Shown here piece by piece: positions 30,543-38,749 of a stretch of DNA of 64,000 nt. Each line of letters starts with the position of its first letter. The first letter of the stretch is position 1. The DNA is from Aquirufa nivalisilvae. Its GTDB lineage: Bacteria > Bacteroidota > Bacteroidia > Cytophagales > Spirosomataceae. The DNA is taken from positions 800,402 to 864,401 of the forward strand of contig NZ_SEWX01000005.1 of assembly GCF_004307455.1 (NCBI RefSeq). Direction: 5' to 3'. The notes beneath the pieces were generated by a model, which made no database searches, was not told the origin of the DNA, and worked only from the letters and a program-made list of their open reading frames with translations. The position numbers and the translations under genes are program-made.

Positions 30543-30824
30543 ATGCAATCCATTTCGGCTGTTACATTCAAAGAACAAATCAGCCACTTACACCTCCTGG
30601 ATATACGTACTCCCCGCGAGTGGGACGACTTTAATCTGGGAGGTGTTCATATTCCACTCGATCAATTATTGGACCGTATCGAAGAAGTCCAGCAGATCCC
30701 ACAACCCATTACTGTCATTTGTTACAATGGTACGCAGAGCTACATCGCGTGTCGACTTCTTTCAGCGAAAGGTATTTCATGCCAGAATCTAGAAGGGGGA
30801 TTGGAGGTGTATTTGGGGATTTAG
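30543..30824 (+). CDS. Second tandem rhodanese
   Basis: A 93-residue rhodanese that starts 1 bp after its neighbour's stop. It keeps L-L-D-I-R-T-P-R-E-W and the loop I-C-Y-N-G-T-Q-S, where the Cys is present but the loop differs from the C-R-S-G-A-R-S of the first copy, so the two probably have different partners. The end N-L-E-G-G-L-E is standard. The stop codon is the first element of a TTAG-type repeat run. Confidence 0.85.
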   Translation: MQSISAVTFKEQISHLHLLDIRTPREWDDFNLGGVHIPLDQLLDRIEEVQQIPQPITVICYNGTQSYIACRLLSAKGISCQNLEGGLEVYLGI

Positions 30825-30826
30825 AA

Positions 30827-30866
30827 ATTAGGGATTAGATGTTAGTTATTAGTTATTATGGGTTAG
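30827..30866. repeat. TTAG-type short repeat run after the rhodanese pair
   Basis: Units such as ATTAGGGATTAG and TTAGTTATTAG lie directly after the rhodanese stop. A similar run in inverted orientation is at 32364-32398, across the end of miaA. The rest of 30867-31084 shows no gene, only AT-rich sequence. Confidence 0.6.
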
Positions 30867-31084
30867 AATTTTATTCATTAGGTTCTTACCAACCATTTTC
30901 AGAATTGAATTCATAGTTTCTCTTTTAGGAAGACCAGTGGATAAAATGTACTTATTTTATCGGCTAAATATAATATTTTAGCTCTCCATTATTTACAAGT
31001 TTTGTAGATTGGGGAGGTTTTAGGGTGTAGAGCGAATAATTACCATTCAGACTAAAAGAAGATCAACAACAGAAATATACGAGT

Positions 31085-31849
31085 ATGTCCATAACAACAG
31101 AATCAGAATTAATTGGAATGAAAAAAGTAAGTGACGTTGTTGCTTACACCCTAAAAGAAATGAAAAATTACGCCAAGCCGGGTATGACAACCAAAGAGCT
31201 TGATGACTTTGGGGCGAGTATTTTAAAAGAATTTAGAGCAAATTCCGCACCGTTTATGACCTACAAGTTCCCTGGTTGGACTTGCATTAGCGTAAACCAT
31301 GAATTCTGCCATGGTATTCCTTCCAAAAACAGAATTCTAAAAGAAGGCGATTTAATCAATATAGACGTTTCTGCTGAGCTTGATGGTTATTGGTCTGATA
31401 ATGGAAACTCATTCGTCCTTGGAGATGACATTCATCAACATCAAAATTTAGTGAATGCATCTAAAGAAATATTGCAAAAAGCAATCCATCATATTAAAGG
31501 TGGAGTAAAAATAGCTGATGTGGGTTTTCTAATGGAAACAGAAGCTAAAAAAAGAGGCTATAAAGTAATTAAAAATCTTGGTGGACATGGTATCGGCAGA
31601 AGTCTCCATGAGCAACCAGATGAATTGCTGAATTATAAAAATAAATTTGACCAAAGACGATTTAAAAAGAACTCTGTAGTAGCTATCGAAACATTCATTT
31701 CAACTTCTTCTACCTATACGGTGGAGCTTAATGACGGCTGGACAATGGTTGGAAACAAAGGAGGTTATATGGCACAACATGAGCATACCATCGTTGTCAC
31801 AGATGGAAAACCCATTATTCTAACAGAAATGAATGGCGTTTGGAATTAG
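31085..31849 (+). CDS. map: Type I methionine aminopeptidase, probably accessory copy
   Basis: Removes N-terminal Met from proteins in the cytoplasm. The 254 residues hold all five metal ligands: the Asp pair eleven residues apart in I-D-V-S-A-E-L-D-G-Y-W-S-D, His in G-H-G-I-G, Glu in A-I-E-T-F and Glu in Q-H-E-H-T-I-V-V. The usual I-E-P-M is I-E-T-F here, so it is a divergent type. Bacteroidota normally carry their housekeeping map in the ribosomal protein operon; this one stands alone between repeat runs, with richer AT, which suggests a later acquisition. Upstream of it are 260 bp without genes. Confidence 0.88.
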   Translation: MSITTESELIGMKKVSDVVAYTLKEMKNYAKPGMTTKELDDFGASILKEFRANSAPFMTYKFPGWTCISVNHEFCHGIPSKNRILKEGDLINIDVSAELDGYWSDNGNSFVLGDDIHQHQNLVNASKEILQKAIHHIKGGVKIADVGFLMETEAKKRGYKVIKNLGGHGIGRSLHEQPDELLNYKNKFDQRRFKKNSVVAIETFISTSSTYTVELNDGWTMVGNKGGYMAQHEHTIVVTDGKPIILTEMNGVWN

Positions 31850-31924
31850 TAATAACCTAATCAAGCCAATACATTCTTCATTCTACATGGAAAGGTCAAT
31901 CCCTATGAAAGAATAAAGCCATAT

Positions 31925-31959
31925 GCGGAGTGAACATCGGTTCTGTGCAGCAGAATTCG
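31925..31959 (+). repeat. Left copy of a 35-bp inverted repeat element
   Basis: Starts GCGGAGTGAA and ends GCAGAATTCG. It matches the reverse complement of 32172-32206 at 30 of 35 positions. Both copies are followed, at similar distance, by the same T-run, GTTTC, T-run, A-run block, so two copies of a longer element appear to stand head to head. Confidence 0.75.
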
Positions 31960-32171
31960 TCTTAGGATTAACCGTATTTATTCTGTTTTTTTTGTTTCTT
32001 TTTTTTTGAAAAAAAGAAATACCATATGAATTAAATCTTCGGAAAAGCTATTTTTTAGGGCTCTTTCTTGTTGTTTTAACAAGAACACTATAGTTCAGCA
32101 AATACTAAGGATTTTCTTTTTTTGTCCAAAAAAAGAAACAAAAAAACTTCTTTTATGTCGTTCAGCAAAGG

Positions 32172-32206
32172 CGAATTCTGCTTCGCAGAACCGTGATTCA
32201 CTCCGC
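32172..32206 (-). repeat. Right copy of the 35-bp inverted repeat element
   Basis: Reverse-complement partner of 31925-31959 (30 of 35 identical). Outside this copy the sequence continues for about 110 bp into GC-richer sequence with small palindromes that is not present beside the left copy, so this copy may be the more complete one. Confidence 0.75.
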
Positions 32207-32363
32207 TATCGCCTATATTTTTGACGCCATCGCGCATCGCCCATGCTGAGGTCAAAACCTCGTCTACCGCTTCGTTCATCACATTTCGCTCGTGCAGACC
32301 GACTTGATTTCCTAGCTAAAATTCAACTTTATTTATTCTACACTTTTCATTCTACATTGAACG

Positions 32364-32398
32364 ACTAATCCCTATTAACTAATAACTAAACCCTAATA
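32364..32398. repeat. TTAG-type repeat run overlapping the end of miaA
   Basis: Inverted relative of the run at 30827-30866. On the minus strand it reads TTAGGG, TTTAG, TTATTAG and TTAATAGGG in series and supplies the last codons (G-F-S-Y) and stop of miaA. Confidence 0.55.
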
Positions 32399-33281
32399 AC
32401 TCCTCTCTCGCTTCATCAGGATGCATAAACCGAAACTCCCCTTGATGTCTAAACCAAGTCAATTGTTTTTTGGCATAATGCCGACTATTTCGCTTCAATA
32501 AGCGAACCATTTCAGTTTCATCGTATTCTCCCTTCAAATGCCCATAAACCTCTTTATAACCTAAGGTTTTCAGCGCATACAGATGTTGGAATTCTTGATA
32601 TTGAATCGCTTCGTCAACAAGTCCTTGAGCTAACATCTGGTCCATGCGTTGATCAATGCGGGCATACAATTCTTCTCTGGGTCTATCCAAGCAGATTTTG
32701 ATGGCTTGGAAGGGTCGGTCGGCCGACTGCTTTTTTCGGAAATCAGAATAAGGCTTACCTGTAGATAAACAAACTTCTAAGGCTCGGACAATGCGTTGGG
32801 GATTCTGTTGATCTACTTGAGCAGCATACATTGGATCTAAGCGCTGCAATTGCTCCCACAATGGCGCAATTCCTTCTTTCTCCAATTGTTGCATCAATTG
32901 CTCTCGAAGCACCAAGTCCACATCGGGCATTTCATCCAAACCTTCCAATAATGCTTTGATGTATAAACCAGAACCACCTGTTAAAATGACCACTTCATGC
33001 TTTTGGAATAGTTGCTCCAACAGGATTAAGGCCTCTCTTTCAAAATCACCAGGTGAGAAATATTCTTGAATGGAATGAGAATCAATAAAATGATGTTTGA
33101 TACCCCCTTGCTCCTCCTTAGTGGGTTTGGCAGTACCAATAGCCAACTCACGATAAAACTGTCGGGAATCTGCCGAAATGATCTCGGTACGTAACTTTTG
33201 AGCTAGCTCAACACATAATGCCGTCTTCCCCACCGCCGTTGGGCCCGCAATCACCAATAAAATAGGTAATTTTTCCTTCAT
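32379..33281 (-). CDS. miaA: tRNA dimethylallyltransferase
   Basis: Adds a dimethylallyl group to A37 of tRNAs that read UNN codons. I chose the start at 33281 (M-K-E-K-L-P-I-L), whose ATGA overlaps the upstream stop, rather than 33359 deep in the previous gene; this gives 300 residues. The P-loop is I-A-G-P-T-A-V-G-K-T, followed by I-I-S-A-D-S-R-Q-F-Y, L-T-G-G-S-G-L-Y and N-P-Q-R-I-V-R-A-L-E. The C-terminal swapped part ends K-Q-L-T-W-F-R. Its last codons lie in a TTAG-type repeat. Confidence 0.94.
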   Translation of the reverse strand: MKEKLPILLVIAGPTAVGKTALCVELAQKLRTEIISADSRQFYRELAIGTAKPTKEEQGGIKHHFIDSHSIQEYFSPGDFEREALILLEQLFQKHEVVILTGGSGLYIKALLEGLDEMPDVDLVLREQLMQQLEKEGIAPLWEQLQRLDPMYAAQVDQQNPQRIVRALEVCLSTGKPYSDFRKKQSADRPFQAIKICLDRPREELYARIDQRMDQMLAQGLVDEAIQYQEFQHLYALKTLGYKEVYGHLKGEYDETEMVRLLKRNSRHYAKKQLTWFRHQGEFRFMHPDEAREELLGFSY

Positions 33282-33937
33282 GAATGCTTCACTTTTTGGG
33301 TATATTTCTTGACAAAGCGTCCAATCAATGGACCCACGATGATGCCAGGCAATAACCAAAAAACAAAGGAAGGAATAAATTGAGGGAAAATGGAACTATT
33401 GACCACTAAAAATGCAGTTAATGAGGCTATATAAGTCCCCATCATGCGTTGAATATGCTGAGAAAGCCAAGCTAGTTTTATGCTATAGCCCGACTTTTTG
33501 AATAGATAATCTTGCCTTACAAATCGAAGTCCGATACTTCCAAATACCAAAAACACAATACCGAAATTCTTAGCTTGAACCAGCAGGTAGATTCCAAAAG
33601 CAATAAAAATGATTCCAAAGACCAACATAAATGCCGAAATCACGTAGTCAATTACTTGTGCTTCCTGTTCTTTCTTCTTAAAACGAAGGTAACGCTTAGC
33701 ACTCAGGTTCATGTACAAAGTAAAAATACCGACAATGAACAAAAAGTAATTGGGATGAAGGACAGCCATGACCAAGGAAGTGGCTCCAGCAAGGCTCATG
33801 CCCCAATAAAAAAGGAGGCCCAGTTTTCGGTGGTTCCTATCCCCTTTTCGTAAAAAGAGAATCAACGTTCCTACCAATAAACCTAGGCCTCCCCCAGCAA
33901 TATGTAAACACAAAAGAGAAAAAAAGACTTCTTTCAT
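33278..33937 (-). CDS. DUF2306-like membrane protein
   Basis: A 219-residue protein with about seven hydrophobic segments. The N-terminal H-I-A-G-G-G-L-G-L-L-V-G and N-H-R-K-L-G motifs, with His residues near membrane faces, recall DUF2306 and related heme- or quinone-type membrane proteins. The function is unknown. It follows the symporter gene by 9 bp and overlaps miaA by 4 bp, so the three form one transcript. Confidence 0.6.
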   Translation of the reverse strand: MKEVFFSLLCLHIAGGGLGLLVGTLILFLRKGDRNHRKLGLLFYWGMSLAGATSLVMAVLHPNYFLFIVGIFTLYMNLSAKRYLRFKKKEQEAQVIDYVISAFMLVFGIIFIAFGIYLLVQAKNFGIVFLVFGSIGLRFVRQDYLFKKSGYSIKLAWLSQHIQRMMGTYIASLTAFLVVNSSIFPQFIPSFVFWLLPGIIVGPLIGRFVKKYTQKVKHS

Positions 33938-33946
33938 GTTTCGTAA

Positions 33947-35620
33947 TTACCAGAAATAGGTGTATAAGAAAGTCAAAATAGTACAAATCACCACCGAACC
34001 TACAATGAATGTAGGGGATAATTTGAACATACTAGCATCAATTTCTAATCCCTTAGGATTATTTTTGCTTTCTGGATCTGCTAACGAAATAATCACCATA
34101 CAAGTCACACAGAAAATAAATACCCAAGCCATACGATCCATGAATGGAATCATCATACGACCTGTTTCATCAGGGAATGAAGAATAAAAGAAACATTCCG
34201 TTACACCAGTCCAAGAAGGAATGTATTTGGTCATAATTGAAAAGGTTACCCCTCCTAATAAGGCCACTAAAGCAGCTTTAGAAGTAGCTCTTTTCCAGAA
34301 GAAACCTAAAGTAAACAAGGCAAAAATACCCGGTGATACATAACCTGTATACTCTTGGATGAACTCAAATCCTCCTTTTTTATCAATACCCATCATAGGT
34401 GCTACAATCACTGAAGTAACCATCGCTCCAACTACAGCAAAACGACCCACGTTCACTAATTTCTTTTCAGAAGCATTCGGGTTGATGTATTTCTTGTAAA
34501 TATCAAGTGTAAAAATGGTTGAAATAGAATTGGCCTTACCTGCCATAGAAGCTACTACTGCTGCGGTTAATGCAGCAAAAGAAAGTCCTTTCAAGCCAGT
34601 AGGCAATAAATTCAACAATACAGGATAGGCATTATCCTTATTCAGTACGCCATCCTTCAACATTTCTGTTTGGAACATACCGTCCTTATACAACAAATAA
34701 GCTGCAATACCTGGTAATACCACAATGATTGGCATCATCAACTTTAAGAAAGCAGCAAATAAAATACCGTTTCTCGCAGTTTTTAAATCCGCTCCTAAAG
34801 CGCGTTGAGTAATGTATTGATTACATCCCCAATAGTTCAAATTGATGATCCACATACCTCCAATTAACACAGCTAAACCAGGCAAACTTGGGTAATTAGG
34901 ATTTCCCTTTTGTAAAATCATGTGGAAATGCTCTGGCGCCTTCGTTAATAAGTGATTCACGCCATCCACTACTCCTGAACCACCGAAACGGTCAGTCACC
35001 ATATTCAAGGCTAAATAAGAAGTCGCTAAGCCTCCTAAAACTAAAAATACTACTTGAATAACGTCGGTGTAACCAATTACTTTCATCCCTCCAAGTGTAA
35101 TGAAAATAGCAAATACCGACATACCTATCATACATACAGTAAAGTCGACACCTGAGATGGTCGTAACTGCCAAAGCCCCTAAATACAAAATAGATGTTAA
35201 GTTAACGGTAATGTACAACATCAACCAGAACACCGCCATGATCAAACTGACCGTTGGACTGTAGCGTTGAGTCAAGAATTGAGGCATGGTAAAAATCTTG
35301 TTCTTCAAATAAATAGGCATGAAGAATATCGCCACAATTAATAAGGTTGCGGCTGCCATCCACTCATAAGTAGCAATGGCTAAACCTAATCTAAAACCAT
35401 CACCAGATGTACCAATAAACTGCTCTGCAGAGATATTAGAGGCTATTAATGAAGCTCCAATAGCCCACCAAGTCAATGATCCTTCTGCTAAAAAGAAGTC
35501 GTTGGAATTAGAAATTTTTGATTGTCTTTGTTTGTAAATCCAGTAACCATATCCGGAAACAACAATAAAATAAAAGAGGAACACGAGGTAATCGAGTAAC
35601 TGTAAACCTTGAGATTGCAT
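33947..35620 (-). CDS. Sodium:solute symporter, SGLT-like
   Basis: A 557-residue inner-membrane protein with about 13-14 hydrophobic helices. Features of the SSS family: the N-terminal D-F-F-L-A-E-G-S-L-T-W-W-A-I-G-A-S-L-I-A-S-N-I-S-A-E (first lines of the sodium site), G-G-M-K-V-I-G-Y-T-D-V-I-Q, and the discontinuous helix with A-A-L-T-A-A-V-V-A-S-M-A-G-K-A-N-S. The type resembles bacterial sodium/sugar or sodium/inositol carriers. Substrate is not certain; the nearby sugar genes support a sugar. Confidence 0.87.
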   Translation of the reverse strand: MQSQGLQLLDYLVFLFYFIVVSGYGYWIYKQRQSKISNSNDFFLAEGSLTWWAIGASLIASNISAEQFIGTSGDGFRLGLAIATYEWMAAATLLIVAIFFMPIYLKNKIFTMPQFLTQRYSPTVSLIMAVFWLMLYITVNLTSILYLGALAVTTISGVDFTVCMIGMSVFAIFITLGGMKVIGYTDVIQVVFLVLGGLATSYLALNMVTDRFGGSGVVDGVNHLLTKAPEHFHMILQKGNPNYPSLPGLAVLIGGMWIINLNYWGCNQYITQRALGADLKTARNGILFAAFLKLMMPIIVVLPGIAAYLLYKDGMFQTEMLKDGVLNKDNAYPVLLNLLPTGLKGLSFAALTAAVVASMAGKANSISTIFTLDIYKKYINPNASEKKLVNVGRFAVVGAMVTSVIVAPMMGIDKKGGFEFIQEYTGYVSPGIFALFTLGFFWKRATSKAALVALLGGVTFSIMTKYIPSWTGVTECFFYSSFPDETGRMMIPFMDRMAWVFIFCVTCMVIISLADPESKNNPKGLEIDASMFKLSPTFIVGSVVICTILTFLYTYFW

Positions 35621-35717
35621 AGTTTTTTATAAAAGTGAATGGGTCAAAAGTTTACTAATTTAGAGGAATCCGAAGGAAAATAAAAAAATATTGCAGAATA
35701 GTTAGACAAAATGTGAT

Positions 35718-37274
35718 TTAATCTATTCTTGCTGGTGGTACTAAGATCACCTCTTCGCGGTCTATAATCACCTGACCGGCTAATAAATCTTTCGTCTTTC
35801 TAATGTACTTTTTAGAACTGATGATCACTGGACATAAACTCTCATGTTGCCTTTTAGAAAAATGCGCCGCTAAGCCAGCCGCCTCCTCGATAACCTGTTT
35901 GGGTACTACTTTTTGTTGAGGATTTCGAATCACCACATGAGAACCAGCCACATCTCGAGCATGCAACCAAACATCGTGCCGTTTGGTATACTTCATGGTC
36001 AATAAATCATTGTTTTTGGCATTTCGACCTACCCAAACTGTCCAACCTTGTACATCAAATACCTTAAATGGTATTTCTTCTACGGCTTTTTGAGAAGTAT
36101 CTTTTGTTAATAGCGGAATAAATGTTTTCAACTGCTTTCTATTGGTGGCTTGATTTACTTGCTCCCAACGCTCTTCCCACAGCTTGATTTCATCCCTTTT
36201 ACGATCCACTTGCTCTTGCCAATGGGCCAATTCTTTGGCATAATTTTTCGATTTACGGTAATAATTCTCCGCATTTTGAGAAGCACTCAAACTAGCATTC
36301 AGCTTGACTTTAATGGTGCTATCGCGATAAAAATCAGGCAGCTCTACAGCATTAACATTAGCAGGAATCAAATGCAAATGTGCCATGATGATATTGGCAA
36401 TCTCTTCATAAGGAACGCTAGCTCCCCTTTTACTTCCTTGATTCAACAAGTCCTGTAAGTATAATCGAGTCTTGTCTTGAGCTCTTTGAAAAAAAGTAAG
36501 TAACTGGGTTTTTTCTTTAAGAAACTCCCCAATGGAATAATGATATTTATATAATGCATTTAATGCTTCCAAAGGGTCATGCCCCACATACAACGCTTCT
36601 GCTTCCGATTTCAATAAGCTAAGAAATACCCCATCCTCTCGGTGATATACATATAATGTTGGGTTTTCTAAATCGGCTTTTAATGTTTGAAGTATTTCCC
36701 AGCGAGGTTTCAACAAAGCATTTTCATATCCTAAACTCAACAGATGGGCTTTTATCTCTTTTCCAAAAGTGGGAAATAAGGCTGAATAATTTCCATCGTT
36801 TGCTTGGAATGCCTCCCAGCTTTGATCTAAGGGGCGGTGGAGATTTGCTAATGAAATTTCAGCATCCTTCTTCAATCTAGATTGAAAGAGGCTTTGAAAC
36901 TCTCCATCTCGAAATAAAATAATATTGGCTCTATTGCCATACATTTTGAAAAGCAGCACAAAATCCCCTAAAAAATGAAGGCTAAAAGCGCGTTCATTCT
37001 CATACATTTCCACTTCTTGAACCTCAGCCAAAAGAACATCTGAAAATAAATCGACAGAATTTCTTCCAGCACGATGAAAGTTGTCCGGAAATTGCAAACA
37101 AGAAAACTGAGGTCCCAAACAGCATTTCATCCAAAATTCTTCCCCATTTTGGCGTTCAAAACCTAGTACTAATTCATCCTTTTCTTGGGAAAAACATTGC
37201 TTCAGACGTGCATACATCAGTTTTTGACGTAAGTTAGACGCAAGAACTCGCAAGAAATAATAATTATTGTGCAT
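35718..37274 (-). CDS. NFACT-family ribosome quality-control protein (RqcH/Rqc2-like)
   Basis: A 518-residue protein with NFACT-N (about 1-180), a HhH-like and coiled-coil region (about 250-400), and the NFACT-R domain with D-V-W-L-H-A-R-D-V-A-G-S-H at 434-446. In other bacteria RqcH binds stalled 50S-peptidyl-tRNA complexes and adds alanine tails. By hand alignment the DR motif of NFACT-N reads E94-R95 here, and the E-I-M before G-R-x-S-N reads K110-M111-Y112, so tailing activity is not assured. It starts 26 bp from the divergent YigZ gene. Confidence 0.82.
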   Translation of the reverse strand: MHNNYYFLRVLASNLRQKLMYARLKQCFSQEKDELVLGFERQNGEEFWMKCCLGPQFSCLQFPDNFHRAGRNSVDLFSDVLLAEVQEVEMYENERAFSLHFLGDFVLLFKMYGNRANIILFRDGEFQSLFQSRLKKDAEISLANLHRPLDQSWEAFQANDGNYSALFPTFGKEIKAHLLSLGYENALLKPRWEILQTLKADLENPTLYVYHREDGVFLSLLKSEAEALYVGHDPLEALNALYKYHYSIGEFLKEKTQLLTFFQRAQDKTRLYLQDLLNQGSKRGASVPYEEIANIIMAHLHLIPANVNAVELPDFYRDSTIKVKLNASLSASQNAENYYRKSKNYAKELAHWQEQVDRKRDEIKLWEERWEQVNQATNRKQLKTFIPLLTKDTSQKAVEEIPFKVFDVQGWTVWVGRNAKNNDLLTMKYTKRHDVWLHARDVAGSHVVIRNPQQKVVPKQVIEEAAGLAAHFSKRQHESLCPVIISSKKYIRKTKDLLAGQVIIDREEVILVPPARID

Positions 37275-37281
37275 AAATTGC
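37274..37281 (+). promoter_or_regulatory. Possible -7 promoter element of the YigZ gene
   Basis: TAAATTGC lies 19 bp before the ATG at 37301 and overlaps the start codon of the divergent NFACT gene. No good TTG was found upstream. Confidence 0.3.
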
Positions 37282-37300
37282 GGAGAATTTAATCCTCTTC

Positions 37301-37891
37301 ATGTCCAAGCAAGATTCATATTTAACCATTGCTTCTCCTTCAGAGGGTCTGTACAAAGATAAAGGAAGTAAATTCATCGGCATGGCCTATCCAGTGAAAG
37401 ATCTGGAAGAAATTAAAAGTATACTACAAGAATTAGCCTTATTGCATCCAAAGGCACGACATATTTGTTATGCATATCGATTGGGATTCAGTCAAGAGGA
37501 AGCCCGCTCCAATGACAATGGTGAACCCTCAGGAAGTGCGGGTAAACCCATTTTGAATACCATTTTATCTCATCAACTGCATTATGTATTCATAGCAGTG
37601 ATTCGATATTTTGGAGGCACATTATTAGGAGTTCCTGGTTTAATTCATGCCTACAAAGAAGCCTGTCTAGATGCCTTAGCTCATGCTGAAATATTTGAAT
37701 ATGAACCTTTGGTGGAAGAAGAAATCGAATTCCCCTATTCTGAGCTAAATGAGGTCATGAAAATCTGCAAAAAATTACCAATTCGAATACTAAATCAAAA
37801 AATTGACAATCTTTGTACTTTCAATCTTTCCTTTACACAAAGAAATGCTTCTGAAGTATTGAAAGCTTTGGAAAAGATTAGCCGAAATTAA
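37301..37891 (+). CDS. YigZ/IMPACT-family protein
   Basis: A 196-residue cytoplasmic protein with the UPF0029/IMPACT N-terminal domain: S-K-F-I-G-M-A-Y-P-V, A-R-H-I-C-Y-A-Y-R, D-N-G-E-P-S-G-S-A-G-K-P-I-L, and V-I-R-Y-F-G-G-T-L-L-G-V-P-G-L-I. A short ferredoxin-like C-terminal domain follows. These proteins are related to the eukaryotic translation regulator IMPACT; the bacterial role is not settled. It precedes the Weimberg-type pair by 18 bp. Confidence 0.88.
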   Translation: MSKQDSYLTIASPSEGLYKDKGSKFIGMAYPVKDLEEIKSILQELALLHPKARHICYAYRLGFSQEEARSNDNGEPSGSAGKPILNTILSHQLHYVFIAVIRYFGGTLLGVPGLIHAYKEACLDALAHAEIFEYEPLVEEEIEFPYSELNEVMKICKKLPIRILNQKIDNLCTFNLSFTQRNASEVLKALEKISRN

Positions 37892-37909
37892 TACATAAAC
37901 CTATTTCAA

Positions 37910-38749
37910 ATGAACTATTTTAAGCTGTACCGTACTCCTCACGGACATGTCATTCAATCCAGTCAATCGGATAAATCTATTTTTCACCAAGCCACTTCTT
38001 GGGATGATTTCATCAATCAAGAAAATTTATTTGAAGCGTGTGCTAAGGCCTTTGCCCATGGTACGGAAGTGAATTTTGGCGATATCCATTTGTTGCACCC
38101 AGTAGACCAACAAGAAATTTGGGCGGCAGGTGTTACGTATTTACGAAGCAAAGTGGCTCGAATGGAAGAATCTAAGGAGTCAGGAGGAGATACATTTTAT
38201 GACAAAGTATATTCAGCGCCTAGACCTGAAATTTTTTATAAAGGGAATAGTCATAGAGCCGTTGGACAAGGTGGCGAAGTAAGAATTCGTAAAGATTCCG
38301 CTTGGAACGTCCCTGAACCGGAATTAACACTTTTCGTCAATGCTCAAGGTCAATTAGCAGGTTATACCATTGGGAATGACATGAGCTCAAGAGATATTGA
38401 AGGAGAAAACCCTTTGTATTTACCACAGGCCAAAGTATACGATGGTGCTGCGGGCATAGGACCTTGTTTATTGGTAACAGACAAACCATTAGCACCTGAA
38501 ACGGTGATTGATATGCGTATTTTCCGTGATGGCAATGAGGTTTTTCAAGGAGATACGCAAATATCTCAAATGAAGAGAACTCATGCGGAATTGGTTGAAT
38601 ACCTTACTCGTGAAATGACCTTTTCAAAAGGAACTTTCTTGATGACAGGAACCTGTGTGGTACCTGATCATCCTTTTACCTTGCAATCAGGCGATCGCAT
38701 CGAAATTCAAATTGAACCCATTGGAACTTTAATTCAAATTGTAGCATAA
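37910..38749 (+). CDS. FAH-family 2-keto-3-deoxy-sugar-acid dehydratase-like protein
   Basis: A 279-residue member of the fumarylacetoacetate hydrolase family. The metal site is readable as P-E-P-E-L (Glu pair) plus a later Asp region; S-S-R-D-I-E-G-E-N-P-L-Y-L-P-Q-A-K-V-Y-D and I-G-P-C are signatures of the branch that contains 2-keto-3-deoxy-D-arabinonate/xylonate dehydratases. That reaction yields 2-oxoglutarate semialdehyde. The next gene, starting on the last base of this stop, is an aldehyde dehydrogenase of the matching type, which strongly supports the pathway reading. Confidence 0.8.
   Translation: MNYFKLYRTPHGHVIQSSQSDKSIFHQATSWDDFINQENLFEACAKAFAHGTEVNFGDIHLLHPVDQQEIWAAGVTYLRSKVARMEESKESGGDTFYDKVYSAPRPEIFYKGNSHRAVGQGGEVRIRKDSAWNVPEPELTLFVNAQGQLAGYTIGNDMSSRDIEGENPLYLPQAKVYDGAAGIGPCLLVTDKPLAPETVIDMRIFRDGNEVFQGDTQISQMKRTHAELVEYLTREMTFSKGTFLMTGTCVVPDHPFTLQSGDRIEIQIEPIGTLIQIVA

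Larger units (their letters stand above)
31850..32378. repeat. Repeat mosaic without genes between map and miaA
   Basis: No credible gene is seen. In order: a TAGAATG-type unit (31871-31888), one arm of an imperfect 35-bp inverted repeat (31925-31959), a T-run/A-run block (31985-32020), a hairpin with an 8-bp stem (32065-32085), a second T/A-run block (32110-32148), the other arm of the inverted repeat (32172-32206), a short palindrome GAGGTCAAAACCTC (32248-32261), another TAGAATG-type unit (32335-32358) and the TTAG run (from 32364). A 64-codon frame on the minus strand here covers only these repeats and is not called. Confidence 0.75.

Noticed and set aside
31925..32206. Complete insertion sequence with 35-bp terminal inverted repeats
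   Set aside because: Only 212 bp lie between the arms and no transposase or remnant is seen; the T/A-run block inside each arm suggests two inverted copies rather than the ends of one IS.
32088..32282. 64-codon frame on the minus strand in the repeat mosaic
   Set aside because: It covers the inverted repeat, T/A-runs and palindromes, and its ending is made of the A-run block. The sequence is better explained as a repeat element.
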